From Sphingobacteruim zhuxiongii (GTDB taxonomy: Bacteria > Bacteroidota > Bacteroidia > Sphingobacteriales > Sphingobacteriaceae): a stretch of DNA of 64,000 nucleotides. The translations under genes were made by a program, and so were the position numbers. The stretch covers positions 3,472,001-3,536,000 of the forward strand of contig NZ_CP045652.1 in NCBI RefSeq assembly GCF_009557615.1, given 5' to 3'. Positions 45,152 through 56,386 of this stretch are shown here, piece by piece; the first letter of the stretch is position 1; each line of letters begins with the position of its first letter. Under the pieces are notes generated by a model that did no database searches, was not told the origin of the DNA, and worked only from the letters and a program-made list of their open reading frames with translations.

Positions 45152-46330
45152 CTAAACTTTCTTTATAATCAATGCAGACGCTCCCCCACCTCCATTACAA
45201 ATTGCCGCAAGACCTATTCGACCATTTTCTTGTTGTAAAACGCTATTCAAGGTCACAACAATACGAGCACCAGAACAGCCAAGTGGATGCCCTAACGAAA
45301 CAGCTCCACCATATACATTAATTTTATTTGTTGTAATTTCTAAGATTTGAGCATTCGCTAAGGCGACTACAGAAAATGCCTCATTGAATTCGAAGTAATC
45401 AATGTCTTCGATATTTAAGCCCGATTTTTTCAAAACCTTCTGCGTCGCTATCGCCGGAGTCGTGGTAAACCAAGCTGGATCTTGCTCTGCATCAGCGTAG
45501 GCAATTATTTCTGCAAGTGGAGTAACATTAAGCTCTCGCACTTTCTCTTCACTCATTAACACGACCGCAGCCGCACCATCACTCAGCGTAGAAGCATTTG
45601 CCGCAGTAATTGTTCCGTCAATTTTAAACGCTGGCCTTAATTGGGGAAGCTTCTCAAAATTCACCAATTTGAACTCTTCGTCCTCATCAACTAATATCGC
45701 TCCCTTTTTGGAAGCTACCTCTACCGATGCAACTTCTGCATTGAATTTCCCAGTTTCCCAAGCAATTTTACTGCGAGTATAGGATTGAATCGCGTAAGAA
45801 TCCTGGTCCTCTCGACTAATATTATATTTCTCCGCACATAATTCCGCACAACTTCCCATAGCTACGTCAGAATAAACATCCGTCAATCCGTCCTTTTGAA
45901 GTCCATCGACAAGTTTTTGATCTCCATATTTAGCTCCCCAACGAGTTGAACCACTATAGTACGGAACTTGACTCATCGACTCCATCCCTCCTGCCACAAC
46001 AACGTGCGCATCTCCCAACAAAATTTGTTGTATCCCCAAGCTAATAGCTTTCATTCCACTTGCACAAACCTTATTAATAGTTGTCGCTGGGATATGATCC
46101 GGGAGACCGGCAAAACGAGCCGCCTGTCTCGCGGGTGCTTGACCAACATTAGCTTGCAACACACAGCCCATCAAGACCTCATCAATTTGATTATTATCTA
46201 TGCCCGCTTGTTTGACGACAGCCTCGATTGCCTTTGCTCCCAATTGAGGAGCAGATAAACTTGCAAAAGCACTTCCAAAACTCCCCATAGCGGTTCGCTT
46301 AGCTGCTACGATATAAACTTTTCTATTCAT
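45152..46330 (-). CDS. Acetyl-CoA acyltransferase (thiolase)
   Basis: The 392-residue thiolase has the acyl-enzyme Cys89 in NKVCASGMKA, the His348 of GGAVSLGHPLGCSG and the second active Cys378 in CNGGGGASAL; the intermediate NEAFSVVALA motif is present too. It would split acetoacetyl-CoA formed by the CoA-transferase into two acetyl-CoA, or run in reverse. Length and motifs are typical of biosynthetic-type thiolases. It overlaps subunit A of the transferase by 8 nt and lies 2 nt before subunit B, so all three are likely translated together. Confidence 0.96.
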   Translation of the reverse strand: MNRKVYIVAAKRTAMGSFGSAFASLSAPQLGAKAIEAVVKQAGIDNNQIDEVLMGCVLQANVGQAPARQAARFAGLPDHIPATTINKVCASGMKAISLGIQQILLGDAHVVVAGGMESMSQVPYYSGSTRWGAKYGDQKLVDGLQKDGLTDVYSDVAMGSCAELCAEKYNISREDQDSYAIQSYTRSKIAWETGKFNAEVASVEVASKKGAILVDEDEEFKLVNFEKLPQLRPAFKIDGTITAANASTLSDGAAAVVLMSEEKVRELNVTPLAEIIAYADAEQDPAWFTTTPAIATQKVLKKSGLNIEDIDYFEFNEAFSVVALANAQILEITTNKINVYGGAVSLGHPLGCSGARIVVTLNSVLQQENGRIGLAAICNGGGGASALIIKKV

Positions 46331-47045
46331 TGTCTTCTTTTTTTCTAACGGTTCTTTGCTCTATTCTTTTTTCATAACGTTCTCCCTGGAAAATACGCTG
46401 AATAAATACACCTGGAGTATGAATAAAATTTGGATCCAACTCGCCTGGTTCTACAAGCTCTTCGACTTCAGCAATTGTAATCTTTCCACACATGGCAACA
46501 GCATGATTGAAGTTCTGTGAAGTTCCTCGATAAATTAGATTTCCTGCTTTATCGCCTTTCCATGCTTTCACCAATGCAAAATCAGGTTCGAATGCATACT
46601 CCATTAGATACTCCTTTTCAATTCCATGAAATGTAAATGTTCTACTTTCTTTTCCCTCGGCGACTTCCGTTCCAACTCCCGCAGGTGTATAAATTGCAGG
46701 CATGCCGTATCCGCCGGCCATTAAACGTGTCGCTAATGTCCCCTGAGGAATAAGCTCAACCTCCAATTCGCCATTTAACATTTGACGCTCAAATTCAGCA
46801 TTTTCACCTACATAGGAAGCTATCATTTTCTTGATCTGCTTCTTATGCAACAATAAACCTAAACCAAAATCATCCACTCCTGCATTATTGCTTATGCAGG
46901 TTAGCCCTTTAGTTCCTTTCTTTAATAATGCTGCAATTAAATTTTCCGGAATGCCACATAAGCCGAAACCACCTAGCGAGATAGTCATCCCATCTACGAC
47001 ATCACGGATTGCTTCTCCGGCATTAGCAACGCTTTTATCTATCAT
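46323..47045 (-). CDS. scoA: 3-oxoacid CoA-transferase, subunit A
   Basis: The protein (240 aa) is the alpha subunit of the succinyl-CoA:3-ketoacid transferase, with GGFGLCGIPENLIAALL near the N-terminus, LTCISNNAGVDDFGLG, and GTEVAEGKESRTF. It pairs with the B subunit encoded 1.2 kb downstream. It is the first gene of the three-gene operon and starts next to a 459-bp gene-free region holding the promoter. The C-terminal RKKEDNE tail overlaps the thiolase start. Confidence 0.95.
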   Translation of the reverse strand: MIDKSVANAGEAIRDVVDGMTISLGGFGLCGIPENLIAALLKKGTKGLTCISNNAGVDDFGLGLLLHKKQIKKMIASYVGENAEFERQMLNGELEVELIPQGTLATRLMAGGYGMPAIYTPAGVGTEVAEGKESRTFTFHGIEKEYLMEYAFEPDFALVKAWKGDKAGNLIYRGTSQNFNHAVAMCGKITIAEVEELVEPGELDPNFIHTPGVFIQRIFQGERYEKRIEQRTVRKKEDNE

Positions 47046-47504
47046 TGTTTGAAAAGATTTACAATTCCCCAGTTGGAGAAAATTATTAAATGGTTATTTT
47101 AATGTATAGTCTCAGTTAACTATCGAATTTTAATCCATGGCAAGTACAGCTTTGAAAAATTCGACTTAAACTAATAAACATTTACTCCTAAAACATCAAT
47201 TCAGAAGTGAAATAAATATAGGAATATTTTGCTAAGCATTTAAGATTCAGCAATTTTTACCAATAAAACATCAAGTAAACAGAATTATTAAAAAGTTATT
47301 AGCGATTCTCACAAATTATTGACTTGTTTATTAAATAAAGCCATCGATTTAATCCATCTTGGCTTGATAAAAATCTTCTATAAGTTAAAGTTGCTTGCAA
47401 ATTCTACGAAAAATCGCAAAATCAACAAGCCTTAATTTTTAATAATTTTCGCTTTGTCTAATTAAATTGGTAAAATTGGCTAACAAAGCTTAATTAAATC
47501 TACT
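47046..47504. other. Divergent intergenic region, no gene seen
   Basis: This AT-rich stretch separates scoA (minus) from the coiled-coil protein gene (plus) and should carry both promoters. No open frame of note, hairpin or clear TAnnTTTG box was recognised. Confidence 0.4.
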
Positions 47505-48092
47505 ATGCGTGCAATAATTTATATCGTCTTATTTTTTGTATTAGTTCCTTCTGTTCAAGGACAGATGCTGCAACAAAAGTTGAAAACTTCTAGCCTAGAT
47601 AGCCAGTTTGTCTATTTGAATTTATATTCCAAATCTCAAAGTACAGACTTCAAGGTAATCAGAAAAGCGAATCTTGAAACAGTACGTCAGAATGTACGAG
47701 ATTCTTTAAGCACTTACAGAAAGAGAATTGCTGAATTATCGACTAGCAACTCCTCTTCGGCTGGGAATATAAAGGGTTTACAAGACTCCGTTAGTTCATT
47801 AACTAATCAATTGGAGACAGAACAAAAGAAGACAGACAGCATTTCATTTTTGGGAATTGATTTCGCAAAAGGATCATACCATACATTAGTTTGGGCAATA
47901 ATCTTAGTATTAGCAGCGGCTTTCGCTGGTACTCTTTTCGCGTTCCGCAAGGCAAAGGTAGATACGCAAGACTCTAAGAAAACGGTTGATGAATTACAGG
48001 AAGAACTACAAAGCCTGCGTAAGAAATCAATGGAACGAGAGCAGGCCCTAAAACGTCAGCTACTCGATGAGCAACTGAAGAGAAATTCATAA
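47505..48092 (+). CDS. Unknown membrane protein with coiled-coil segments
   Basis: The 195-residue protein has a signal peptide (MRAIIYIVLFFVLVPSVQG) and an extracytoplasmic Ser-rich heptad region at about 52-112 (ETVRQNVRDSLSTYRKRIAEL). One transmembrane helix lies at about 126-147 (YHTLVWAIILVLAAAFAGTL). A charged C-terminal coiled coil at 155-193 (KTVDELQEELQSLRKKSMER) would lie in the cytoplasm. No family was recognised with confidence. It is monocistronic, with its own terminator, and precedes atpD by 388 nt. A scaffold or sensor role is possible but speculative. Confidence 0.7.
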   Translation: MRAIIYIVLFFVLVPSVQGQMLQQKLKTSSLDSQFVYLNLYSKSQSTDFKVIRKANLETVRQNVRDSLSTYRKRIAELSTSNSSSAGNIKGLQDSVSSLTNQLETEQKKTDSISFLGIDFAKGSYHTLVWAIILVLAAAFAGTLFAFRKAKVDTQDSKKTVDELQEELQSLRKKSMEREQALKRQLLDEQLKRNS

Positions 48093-48120
48093 ATAAGAAT
48101 TCTAGATTATATAATATCAT

Positions 48121-48151
48121 AAAAAAGACGCTACGATGTAGCGTCTTTTTT
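48121..48151 (+). terminator. Terminator after the coiled-coil protein gene
   Basis: A perfect 14-bp stem (AAAAAAGACGCTAC, loop GAT, GTAGCGTCTTTTTT) lies 28 nt past the stop and ends in a T-run on either strand. Confidence 0.9.
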
Positions 48152-49983
<1,832 letters not shown>

Positions 49984-50014
49984 TACTTGATACTAGATCA
50001 TAGACATCAGATTT

Positions 50015-50041
50015 AAGACTCTGTTTTCCAAGCAGAGTCTT
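50015..50041 (+). other. Hairpin between atpD and atpC
   Basis: A 9-bp stem (AAGACTCTG with CAGAGTCTT, 9-nt loop) sits in the 114-nt gap, without a T-run. The rest of the gap is composed of degenerate TCTAAnATCT-like repeats. The hairpin may stabilise atpD mRNA or partially terminate it, in line with the 3:1 beta:epsilon stoichiometry. Confidence 0.5.
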
Positions 50042-50097
50042 AGATTATTCTAAGCGAGTCTTATATCTAATATCTCCAATCTCATATCTAAACAACA

Positions 50098-50346
50098 ATG
50101 AATTTAACAATTATTACTCCAGACAAATTAGCATACGAAGGCCCAGTTACTGCAGTGACAGTCCCTGGTTCTGCTGGTTCTTTTCAAATTTTGAAGGACC
50201 ACGCTGCTATTGTGTCTACGCTAGATGATGGTAAGGTCATTATTAAAAATAATAATGATGAACAAGTCATTATTATTAAAGGTGGTGTCGTCGAAGTAAA
50301 GGATAACAAGATCATCATTTTAGCGGAAGGAATTGCCGGAGAATAG
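50098..50346 (+). CDS. atpC: F0F1 ATP synthase subunit epsilon, beta-sandwich domain only
   Basis: The protein has 82 residues, against about 130-140 in E. coli. It contains the complete N-terminal beta-sandwich (LTIITPDKLAYEGPVTAVTV, GSFQILKDHAAIVSTLD, VIIIKGGVVEVKDNKIIIL) and stops at residue 82. It therefore lacks the C-terminal helical hairpin that inhibits ATP hydrolysis in the longer form. The domain couples the gamma shaft to the c-ring. No frameshift is seen, and a terminator follows at 23 nt. Short AtpC proteins are found in several Bacteroidota and Chlorobi. Confidence 0.97.
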   Translation: MNLTIITPDKLAYEGPVTAVTVPGSAGSFQILKDHAAIVSTLDDGKVIIKNNNDEQVIIIKGGVVEVKDNKIIILAEGIAGE

Positions 50347-50368
50347 ATAGATAGAAATCAAGATTTTG

Positions 50369-50407
50369 TAGCCCTTAAGACTTCGAGTTTTAAGGGCTAT
50401 TTTTTTA
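50369..50407 (+). terminator. Terminator after atpC
   Basis: A 14-bp stem (TAGCCCTTAAGACT with AGTTTTAAGGGCTA, loop TCG, one G-U pair) is followed by seven T. Confidence 0.93.
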
Positions 50408-50713
50408 CAAGTATTTTCACCGTTTTAATGATTTTAGGAAGAATTTTCACGCATTTTGCAAAATAGTGAAAATTGAAAAAATGTACCAATTTTCATTTTA
50501 GTCTACTAACGTCAAAATTAAAATTCAAAAAATGACTAATATCATAAAATAAAATATTGAATATATCGATTTTATAAAATAATAAACTTTATGAAAATTC
50601 TTTGTTTGCCTATTGTAAGAAATTTTAAATCAGAGTAACTTACAAAGTATTAAAATCAAGGTAAGTTAAAACTCAATAGCAAGAGGTATTTCGGGGATCA
50701 AAAATAGAAGCGT
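50408..50713 (+). promoter_or_regulatory. Leader of the branched-chain amino acid operon
   Basis: This 306-nt AT-rich region precedes ilvE. A 15-codon frame at 50591-50638 (MKILCLPIVRNFKSE) has five Ile/Leu/Val codons. An inverted repeat TAACTTAC/GTAAGTTA (50636-50643, 50661-50668) starts on its stop codon. This is compatible with a translated attenuation leader, but no U-run follows the repeat. No exact TAnnTTTG promoter was found. Confidence 0.35.
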
Positions 50714-51604
50714 ATGCAGTACTACAATCAGGACACCTTAATCTACTTAAACGATAGCTTCGTAAAGGCTAGCAATGCTGGTGTTGACTTATTTGGTCAA
50801 TCGCTACATTACGGCTATGGTTCGTTCGAAGGATTACGTGCTTATAGCACGCATAACGGCACACGCATCTTCAAAGCGGAAGAACATTTTGATCGCCTAA
50901 AGAAGTCATGTGAAGCAATCGGATTACCTTACACATGGAACAACCGCGAGCTTATCGAGAAGACATACGAATTACTAGAGGTAAACAATCTACGTTCGGC
51001 CTATATTCGTCCCTTGATTTACTCAGGATCAAATATGCACCTAACTTCTGCTACCTCCGCAAACATCATGATTGCGGCCTGGGAATGGGGACCATATTTG
51101 GGACAAAACCTATTGAAGGTTAATATCTCGAGAATTGAACGTCCAAACCCCAAGTCCTTTCCTGTAGGCGCAAAAGTTTCTGGTCAGTTTATTAACTCCA
51201 TCTTGGCGACTACCGATGCAATTCAACATGGATTTGATGAAGCACTATTAGTAGATCAAGAGGGCTTCGTCGCACAAGCTTCGAGTGAGAACCTATTCAT
51301 TGAGAAAGATTTTAAAATCTATACCCCTCCCCTAGGAAACATTTTCCCTGGGATTACACGTCAAACGGTAATCGATATTTGCAAGAGTTTAAACTTTGAC
51401 ATCATCGAAAAGAGATTATCTGTCCAAGACGTTTATACGGCGGACTCCGCTTTCTTAAGTGGTACGGCAGCCGGTATTATCGGAATCAAACAAGTAGACC
51501 AAGTTATTTACCCAGAAGCCTGGGAAGATAGTATTGGCGCATCTATCCAGAGAAAATATAAAAACTTAGTATTAGAGCAAGAGAATTATGAAGTCATCAT
51601 CTGA
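50714..51604 (+). CDS. ilvE: Branched-chain amino acid aminotransferase
   Basis: The 296-residue PLP-dependent fold-type IV aminotransferase has the PLP-binding Lys154 in [25 protein letters not shown] and [14 protein letters not shown] provide the phosphate and substrate contacts. It performs the last step of Val, Leu and Ile synthesis and the first step of their degradation. It is the first gene of the branched-chain operon and overlaps ilvD by 17 nt, which suggests coupled translation. Confidence 0.96.
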   Translation: MQYYNQDTLIYLNDSFVKASNAGVDLFGQSLHYGYGSFEGLRAYSTHNGTRIFKAEEHFDRLKKSCEAIGLPYTWNNRELIEKTYELLEVNNLRSAYIRPLIYSGSNMHLTSATSANIMIAAWEWGPYLGQNLLKVNISRIERPNPKSFPVGAKVSGQFINSILATTDAIQHGFDEALLVDQEGFVAQASSENLFIEKDFKIYTPPLGNIFPGITRQTVIDICKSLNFDIIEKRLSVQDVYTADSAFLSGTAAGIIGIKQVDQVIYPEAWEDSIGASIQRKYKNLVLEQENYEVII

Positions 51605-53288
51605 TAACGAAAAGGGAATCAACAAGTACAGCAAGATCTTTACGCAAGATCAGACGCAACCTGCAGCAAAAGCCATGTTATATGGAATCGGCTTGACCGA
51701 TGCCGATATGGAAAAAGCTCAAGTCGGTATTGCAAGTATGGGTTATGATGGGAACACCTGTAACATGCACCTGAATGATTTGGCGGCAGTCGTCAAAAAA
51801 GGAATTTGGGACAGCAATTTGGTGGGCTTAACCTTTGGAACTATTGGAGTAAGTGATGGAATGAGCAACGGTACAGATGGCATGCGCTATTCGCTAGTTT
51901 CACGTGATGTCATTGCAGACAGCATCGAAACCATTTGTGGAGGGCAATATTACGATGGCGTTGTTGCTATCCCAGGATGTGATAAGAATATGCCTGGTGC
52001 TATCATGGCTATGGGAAGACTTGACCGCCCTGCAATTATGGTATATGGCGGAACCATTGCTCCCGGACATTATAAAGGAGAAGAATTAAATATCGTATCA
52101 GCATTTGAAGCCTTAGGCAAGAAAGTAGCGGGTACAATTTCTGACGAAGACTATGATGGCGTTATCAGACATACTTGTCCAGGTGCTGGAGCTTGTGGTG
52201 GTATGTATACTGCAAATACCATGGCTTCTGCTATCGAGGCAATGGGTATGAGCTTACCGTATTCGTCTTCGAATCCGGCAACATCAAAAGAAAAACAAGT
52301 TGAATGCCTTGAAGTTGGTAAATACATCCGTATCCTTCTAGAAAAAGATATCAAGCCTTCGGATATCATGACTCGTAAAGCATTCGAAAATGCGATGCGT
52401 ACGATCGTGATCTTAGGAGGTTCAACAAATGCTGTACTACATTTTATCGCTATGGGTAAATCTGTTGGTGTAGATATTACGCCAGACGATTTCCAACGCA
52501 TGTCTGATGAGACACCAGTACTAGCGGATTTCAAACCATCTGGTAAGTTCTTAATGCAAGACTTACATCAATATGGTGGTATCCCAGCGGTTTTACGTTA
52601 TTTATTAGACGAAGGTCTTCTACATGGAGACTGTTTAACTGTTACGGGAAAGACAATGGCGGAAAACTTAGCTGAAGTTAAATCTATCATGGATTACAAT
52701 CAGCCAATAATAAAGCCTTTGGCAAGTCCAATCAAAGCGACAGGTCACTTACAAATTCTTTACGGAAATTTAGCCGAACTAGGTTCAGTAGCGAAGATTT
52801 CTGGTAAGGAAGGTGAAAAATTCACAGGTCCAGCACGTGTTTTTGATGGTGAACACGATTTAGTAGCAGGTGTATCAACAGGCAGAATCAAACCAGGGGA
52901 TGTCATTGTAATCAAGAATGAGGGTCCTAAAGGAGCGCCAGGAATGCCTGAGATGCTTAAACCAACCGCTTTAATTATCGGCGCAGGCTTAGGTACCTCG
53001 GTAGCTTTAATTACTGATGGACGTTTCTCAGGTGGAACACACGGATTCGTTGTTGGACACATCACTCCAGAAGCCTATGAGGGTGGACTTATTGGATTAG
53101 TTCAAGATGACGATATCATCGAAATTGATGCTGTCGATAACAAGATTAATTTAAAAGTTTCGGATGAAGAAATTGCTGCTCGTCGCGCTAGTTGGACTCA
53201 ACCCGCATTGAAAGTTAGCAAAGGGGTTTTATTCAAATACGCAAAAACTGTTGCAAATGCATCTGAGGGATGTGTAACCGATCAATAA
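51588..53288 (+). CDS. ilvD: Dihydroxy-acid dehydratase
   Basis: The protein (566 aa) is the iron-sulfur dehydratase that converts dihydroxy acids to 2-keto acids in Val and Ile synthesis. Three Cys expected at the cluster are present: C58 (GNTCNMHL), C131 (PGCDKNMPG) and C203 ([10 protein letters not shown]). The C-terminal [14 protein letters not shown] holds the active-site segment. Its start lies inside ilvE. A 242-nt gap with a structured repeat separates it from ilvB, the widest gap inside the operon. Confidence 0.98.
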   Translation: MKSSSDNEKGINKYSKIFTQDQTQPAAKAMLYGIGLTDADMEKAQVGIASMGYDGNTCNMHLNDLAAVVKKGIWDSNLVGLTFGTIGVSDGMSNGTDGMRYSLVSRDVIADSIETICGGQYYDGVVAIPGCDKNMPGAIMAMGRLDRPAIMVYGGTIAPGHYKGEELNIVSAFEALGKKVAGTISDEDYDGVIRHTCPGAGACGGMYTANTMASAIEAMGMSLPYSSSNPATSKEKQVECLEVGKYIRILLEKDIKPSDIMTRKAFENAMRTIVILGGSTNAVLHFIAMGKSVGVDITPDDFQRMSDETPVLADFKPSGKFLMQDLHQYGGIPAVLRYLLDEGLLHGDCLTVTGKTMAENLAEVKSIMDYNQPIIKPLASPIKATGHLQILYGNLAELGSVAKISGKEGEKFTGPARVFDGEHDLVAGVSTGRIKPGDVIVIKNEGPKGAPGMPEMLKPTALIIGAGLGTSVALITDGRFSGGTHGFVVGHITPEAYEGGLIGLVQDDDIIEIDAVDNKINLKVSDEEIAARRASWTQPALKVSKGVLFKYAKTVANASEGCVTDQ

Positions 53289-53305
53289 TAAATTGACAAG
53301 AGCTA

Positions 53306-53379
53306 ATGAATGTTAAGTTTAAGAACTTAAACTCTCCAGTCGAGATGAACAGTTTGAAAAACTAAACACCAACATTCAT
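53306..53379 (+). other. Nested inverted repeats between ilvD and ilvB
   Basis: An outer repeat ATGAATGTT (53306-53314)/AACATTCAT (53371-53379) encloses a perfect inner repeat AGTTTAAG-AA-CTTAAACT (53316-53333). The RNA could fold into a compact stem with a side hairpin 150 nt ahead of ilvB. No T-run follows. It may be a processing site or a second regulatory leader. Confidence 0.45.
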
Positions 53380-53530
53380 AAGACGAAAATAAATAGGATA
53401 TAAACTATAATTGGAAACAAATTAGGCAAGCATAGACATTCAAACAGTCTTAGTTAATAACAATACTTCGAAAATAATCTTTAAGAGGCAGTTCTTAAAT
53501 CTATTGTCTAAAGTCTAAAATCTATATACA

Positions 53531-55273
53531 ATGAGTACACTTGAAAAAACGGAAACATTGGAAGCTACTACCATAGCTGCAAACACACAAATCAGTGGTT
53601 CGCAAGCGGTATTAGAAGCCTTAATCCACGAGGGAGTGGATACCGTATTCGGGTATCCGGGTGGTGCAATTATGCCAATTTATGATGCGTTGTATGATTA
53701 CAACGATAAATTGAAGCATATTTTGGTACGTCACGAACAGGGAGGAATTCATGCTGCACAGGGATATGCACGTACATCAGGACGTGTGGGTGTAGCTTTT
53801 GCAACAAGTGGTCCTGGCGCAACAAACCTTGTCACAGGTTTAGCGGATGCCATGATTGATAGCAATCCTGTGGTCTGTATTACAGGTCAGGTATTTGCTT
53901 CATTGCTAGGAACCGATGCATTCCAAGAAACTGACGTGATTAACATCACTACACCGGTCACCAAATGGAATTATCAGGTAACAGATGCGACCGAAATTCC
54001 AAGTGTATTAGCAAAAGCATTTTACATTGCAAAAACAGGACGTCCAGGTCCAGTCTTAATTGATATTACGAAAAACGCGCAACTACAACTTTTCGATTAC
54101 GAAGGGTATAACAAATGTAACCATGTGCGTTCTTACCGTCCCGCACCTATCGTTCGTAAAGAATATGTTGAGGAGGCTGCACGTATCATTAATGAGGCTA
54201 AAAAACCATTCGTACTGTTTGGACAAGGAATTATTTTAGGAAAAGCGGAAGAGGAATTCAAACGTTTTATTGAGAAGAGTGGCTTTCCTGCTGCTGCAAC
54301 AGTTATGGGCTTAAGCGCGCTACCGACAGATCACCCACTACATGTAGGTATGTTAGGTATGCATGGAAACTATGCTCCAAACGTAATGACAAACGAATGT
54401 GATGTTTTAATTGCAATCGGAATGCGCTTTGATGACCGTGTTACAGGACGTTTGGATAAGTATGCGAAGCAAGCGAAAATAGTTCATTTAGACATAGACC
54501 CTGCTGAAATCGATAAGAATGTAAAAGCAGCAGTACCGGTATGGGGCGATTGTAAAGAGACGCTTCCTATGTTGACTGCCCTATTAGACAAAATTGATCA
54601 TACCGCTTGGTTACAGCAATTTCGCGAACTCGAAAAAGAAGAGATAAAAGAAGTTATAAACGAAGAGCTTAACCCAACGACAGACATCATGACGATGGGT
54701 GAAGTTATCCGTGAATTGAACGAATTAACCGGTGGAGACGCCGTAATCGTAACAGATGTTGGTCAACATCAAATGGTTGCATGTCGTTACGCAAAATATA
54801 ATCAATCGAAATCTAGCGTTACTTCTGGAGGTTTAGGAACAATGGGATTTGGTTTACCTGCAGCAATTGGTGCCTGGTATGGTACTCCAGATCGCGACGT
54901 AATCGCCATTATTGGTGATGGCGGTATTCAAATGACCATTCAAGAGCTTGGAACCATTATGCAATTTGGTGCTAAAGTGAAGATTCTTATCCTGAATAAC
55001 GAATTCCTAGGTATGGTACGTCAATGGCAGCAATTGTTTCACGACAAACGTTATTCTTTCGTGAATATCACAAGCCCTGATTTCGTCGCTGTAGCAAAAG
55101 GGTATTACATTGATGGAAATAAAGTCACCGAACGGAAGGATTTGAAGTCAGCATTGAAAACGATGCTCGAACATGATGGATCCTATTTATTGGAAGTGAT
55201 GGTGGGAAAAGAAAACAATGTATTCCCAATGGTAGCACAAGGAACTAGTGTTTCTGAAATTAGATTGAAGTAA
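53531..55273 (+). CDS. ilvB: Acetolactate synthase large subunit
   Basis: The 580-residue catalytic subunit condenses two pyruvates, or pyruvate and 2-oxobutanoate, using thiamine diphosphate. Seen are the catalytic Glu69 in RHEQGGIHAAQGYA, the FAD-domain LDIDPAEIDKN, and the ThDP-binding GDGGIQMTIQEL with its downstream NN. The first 20 residues are a poorly conserved, Thr/Ala-rich tail, so the true start could be slightly later. The gene abuts ilvN (1-nt gap). Allosteric control by valine through IlvN is expected. Confidence 0.98.
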   Translation: MSTLEKTETLEATTIAANTQISGSQAVLEALIHEGVDTVFGYPGGAIMPIYDALYDYNDKLKHILVRHEQGGIHAAQGYARTSGRVGVAFATSGPGATNLVTGLADAMIDSNPVVCITGQVFASLLGTDAFQETDVINITTPVTKWNYQVTDATEIPSVLAKAFYIAKTGRPGPVLIDITKNAQLQLFDYEGYNKCNHVRSYRPAPIVRKEYVEEAARIINEAKKPFVLFGQGIILGKAEEEFKRFIEKSGFPAAATVMGLSALPTDHPLHVGMLGMHGNYAPNVMTNECDVLIAIGMRFDDRVTGRLDKYAKQAKIVHLDIDPAEIDKNVKAAVPVWGDCKETLPMLTALLDKIDHTAWLQQFRELEKEEIKEVINEELNPTTDIMTMGEVIRELNELTGGDAVIVTDVGQHQMVACRYAKYNQSKSSVTSGGLGTMGFGLPAAIGAWYGTPDRDVIAIIGDGGIQMTIQELGTIMQFGAKVKILILNNEFLGMVRQWQQLFHDKRYSFVNITSPDFVAVAKGYYIDGNKVTERKDLKSALKTMLEHDGSYLLEVMVGKENNVFPMVAQGTSVSEIRLK

Positions 55274-55274
55274 A

Positions 55275-55865
55275 ATGGAAAAACAAGAATATACCATAAC
55301 AGTATATACGGAAAATACTATCGGGATGATCGGACGTATCACGGGGATCTTCTCTAGACGTAAAATCAATATTGAAAGCTTAAACACCTCTCCTTCTGAA
55401 GTGGACGGAATACATCGTTTCACGATTTTGATTTCAGAATCAGAAGAGGTTGTTCGTAAACTTTGTCGCCAAATTGAAAAACAAGTCGAAGTTTTGAAAG
55501 CATATTTCAATACGAACGATGAATTGATCTGGCAAGAACAGGCTTTATATAAGGTTCCAGCAGATGTTATTGCAGAGAAAGCCTATGTAGAGCGTTTATT
55601 GCGTCAATATGGAGCTAATGTCGTAGTAATTCGAAATGATTATATCGTATTTGAGACAGCAGGACATCGTGAAGAAATTGATCGTTTAACCGCAGAGTTA
55701 GGTAAGTACAAGTTAATTGAATTTGTACGCGGAGCACGTATCGCGATTATCAAAGATAGCGCGGGCTTTCATGCGAAGCTTAAGCAGTTTGAAGAAGAAG
55801 AGCCTGCTCCAGATATCGTAGAAAACGAATTCTTGGATCAACGAGATGATGTATTTACAATGTAA
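55275..55865 (+). CDS. ilvN: Acetolactate synthase small regulatory subunit
   Basis: The protein (196 aa) has an N-terminal ACT domain (YTITVYTENTIGMIGRITGIF, then GIHRFTILISES). The C-terminal domain, with YGANVVVIRNDYIVFETAG and RGARIAIIKDS, is typical of the long form of IlvN/IlvH. It activates the large subunit and binds valine for feedback control. The length matches the two-domain regulatory subunits. Confidence 0.95.
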   Translation: MEKQEYTITVYTENTIGMIGRITGIFSRRKINIESLNTSPSEVDGIHRFTILISESEEVVRKLCRQIEKQVEVLKAYFNTNDELIWQEQALYKVPADVIAEKAYVERLLRQYGANVVVIRNDYIVFETAGHREEIDRLTAELGKYKLIEFVRGARIAIIKDSAGFHAKLKQFEEEEPAPDIVENEFLDQRDDVFTM

Positions 55866-55878
55866 TTTGCAAAAGCAG

Positions 55879-56346
55879 ATGGAACATGTATTTAAATTCA
55901 TTTTCGAGAGTCGTCACGCCTTTATCCAACTGATTGACAGTCTTAGTATCGCCGAGTTAAACAAAGTCCCTGAAGGCTTTAATAACAACATTATTTGGAA
56001 CTTCGGACATATAGTTGTCAGTACCCAAACATTAAGTTATACACGTACGGGAATTAAGGAAGGAACAAGCTGGGTTAAATATGTCGATGCCTATGCAAAA
56101 GGCACAAAACCGAGTTATTTTGTCGAACAAGCAGAAGTAGATGAACTAAAAGCATTGGCAATATCTACTATCGAAGCGATAGAGAATGACTACAAAGCTG
56201 GCGTTTTCGACATCATAACAGCATATGAAACCGCAACCTATGGTGCTGTGATGAAAACCATAGAGGATGTTTTAACCACGTCGATAGGTCATGACAACCT
56301 GCATCTAGGGTATGCAGTAGCACAAAAACGCATAATCAACAATTAA
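55879..56346 (+). CDS. DinB-family protein embedded in the ilv operon
   Basis: The 155-residue protein has the DinB/YfiT four-helix bundle pattern. It includes the metal-type His in [12 protein letters not shown], and [13 protein letters not shown] with two His near the C-terminus; such triads bind a divalent metal in some members. A longer frame starts inside ilvN, but ATG 55879 (MEHVFKFIF) gives the conserved start 13 nt after the ilvN stop. Members are thiol-dependent or hydrolase-like enzymes of diverse function. Its place between ilvN and ilvC has no known pathway role. Confidence 0.85.
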   Translation: MEHVFKFIFESRHAFIQLIDSLSIAELNKVPEGFNNNIIWNFGHIVVSTQTLSYTRTGIKEGTSWVKYVDAYAKGTKPSYFVEQAEVDELKALAISTIEAIENDYKAGVFDIITAYETATYGAVMKTIEDVLTTSIGHDNLHLGYAVAQKRIINN

Positions 56347-56386
56347 TAATCAATCTGAAAAGAAAAATATTTTAAACAGTACAGCA

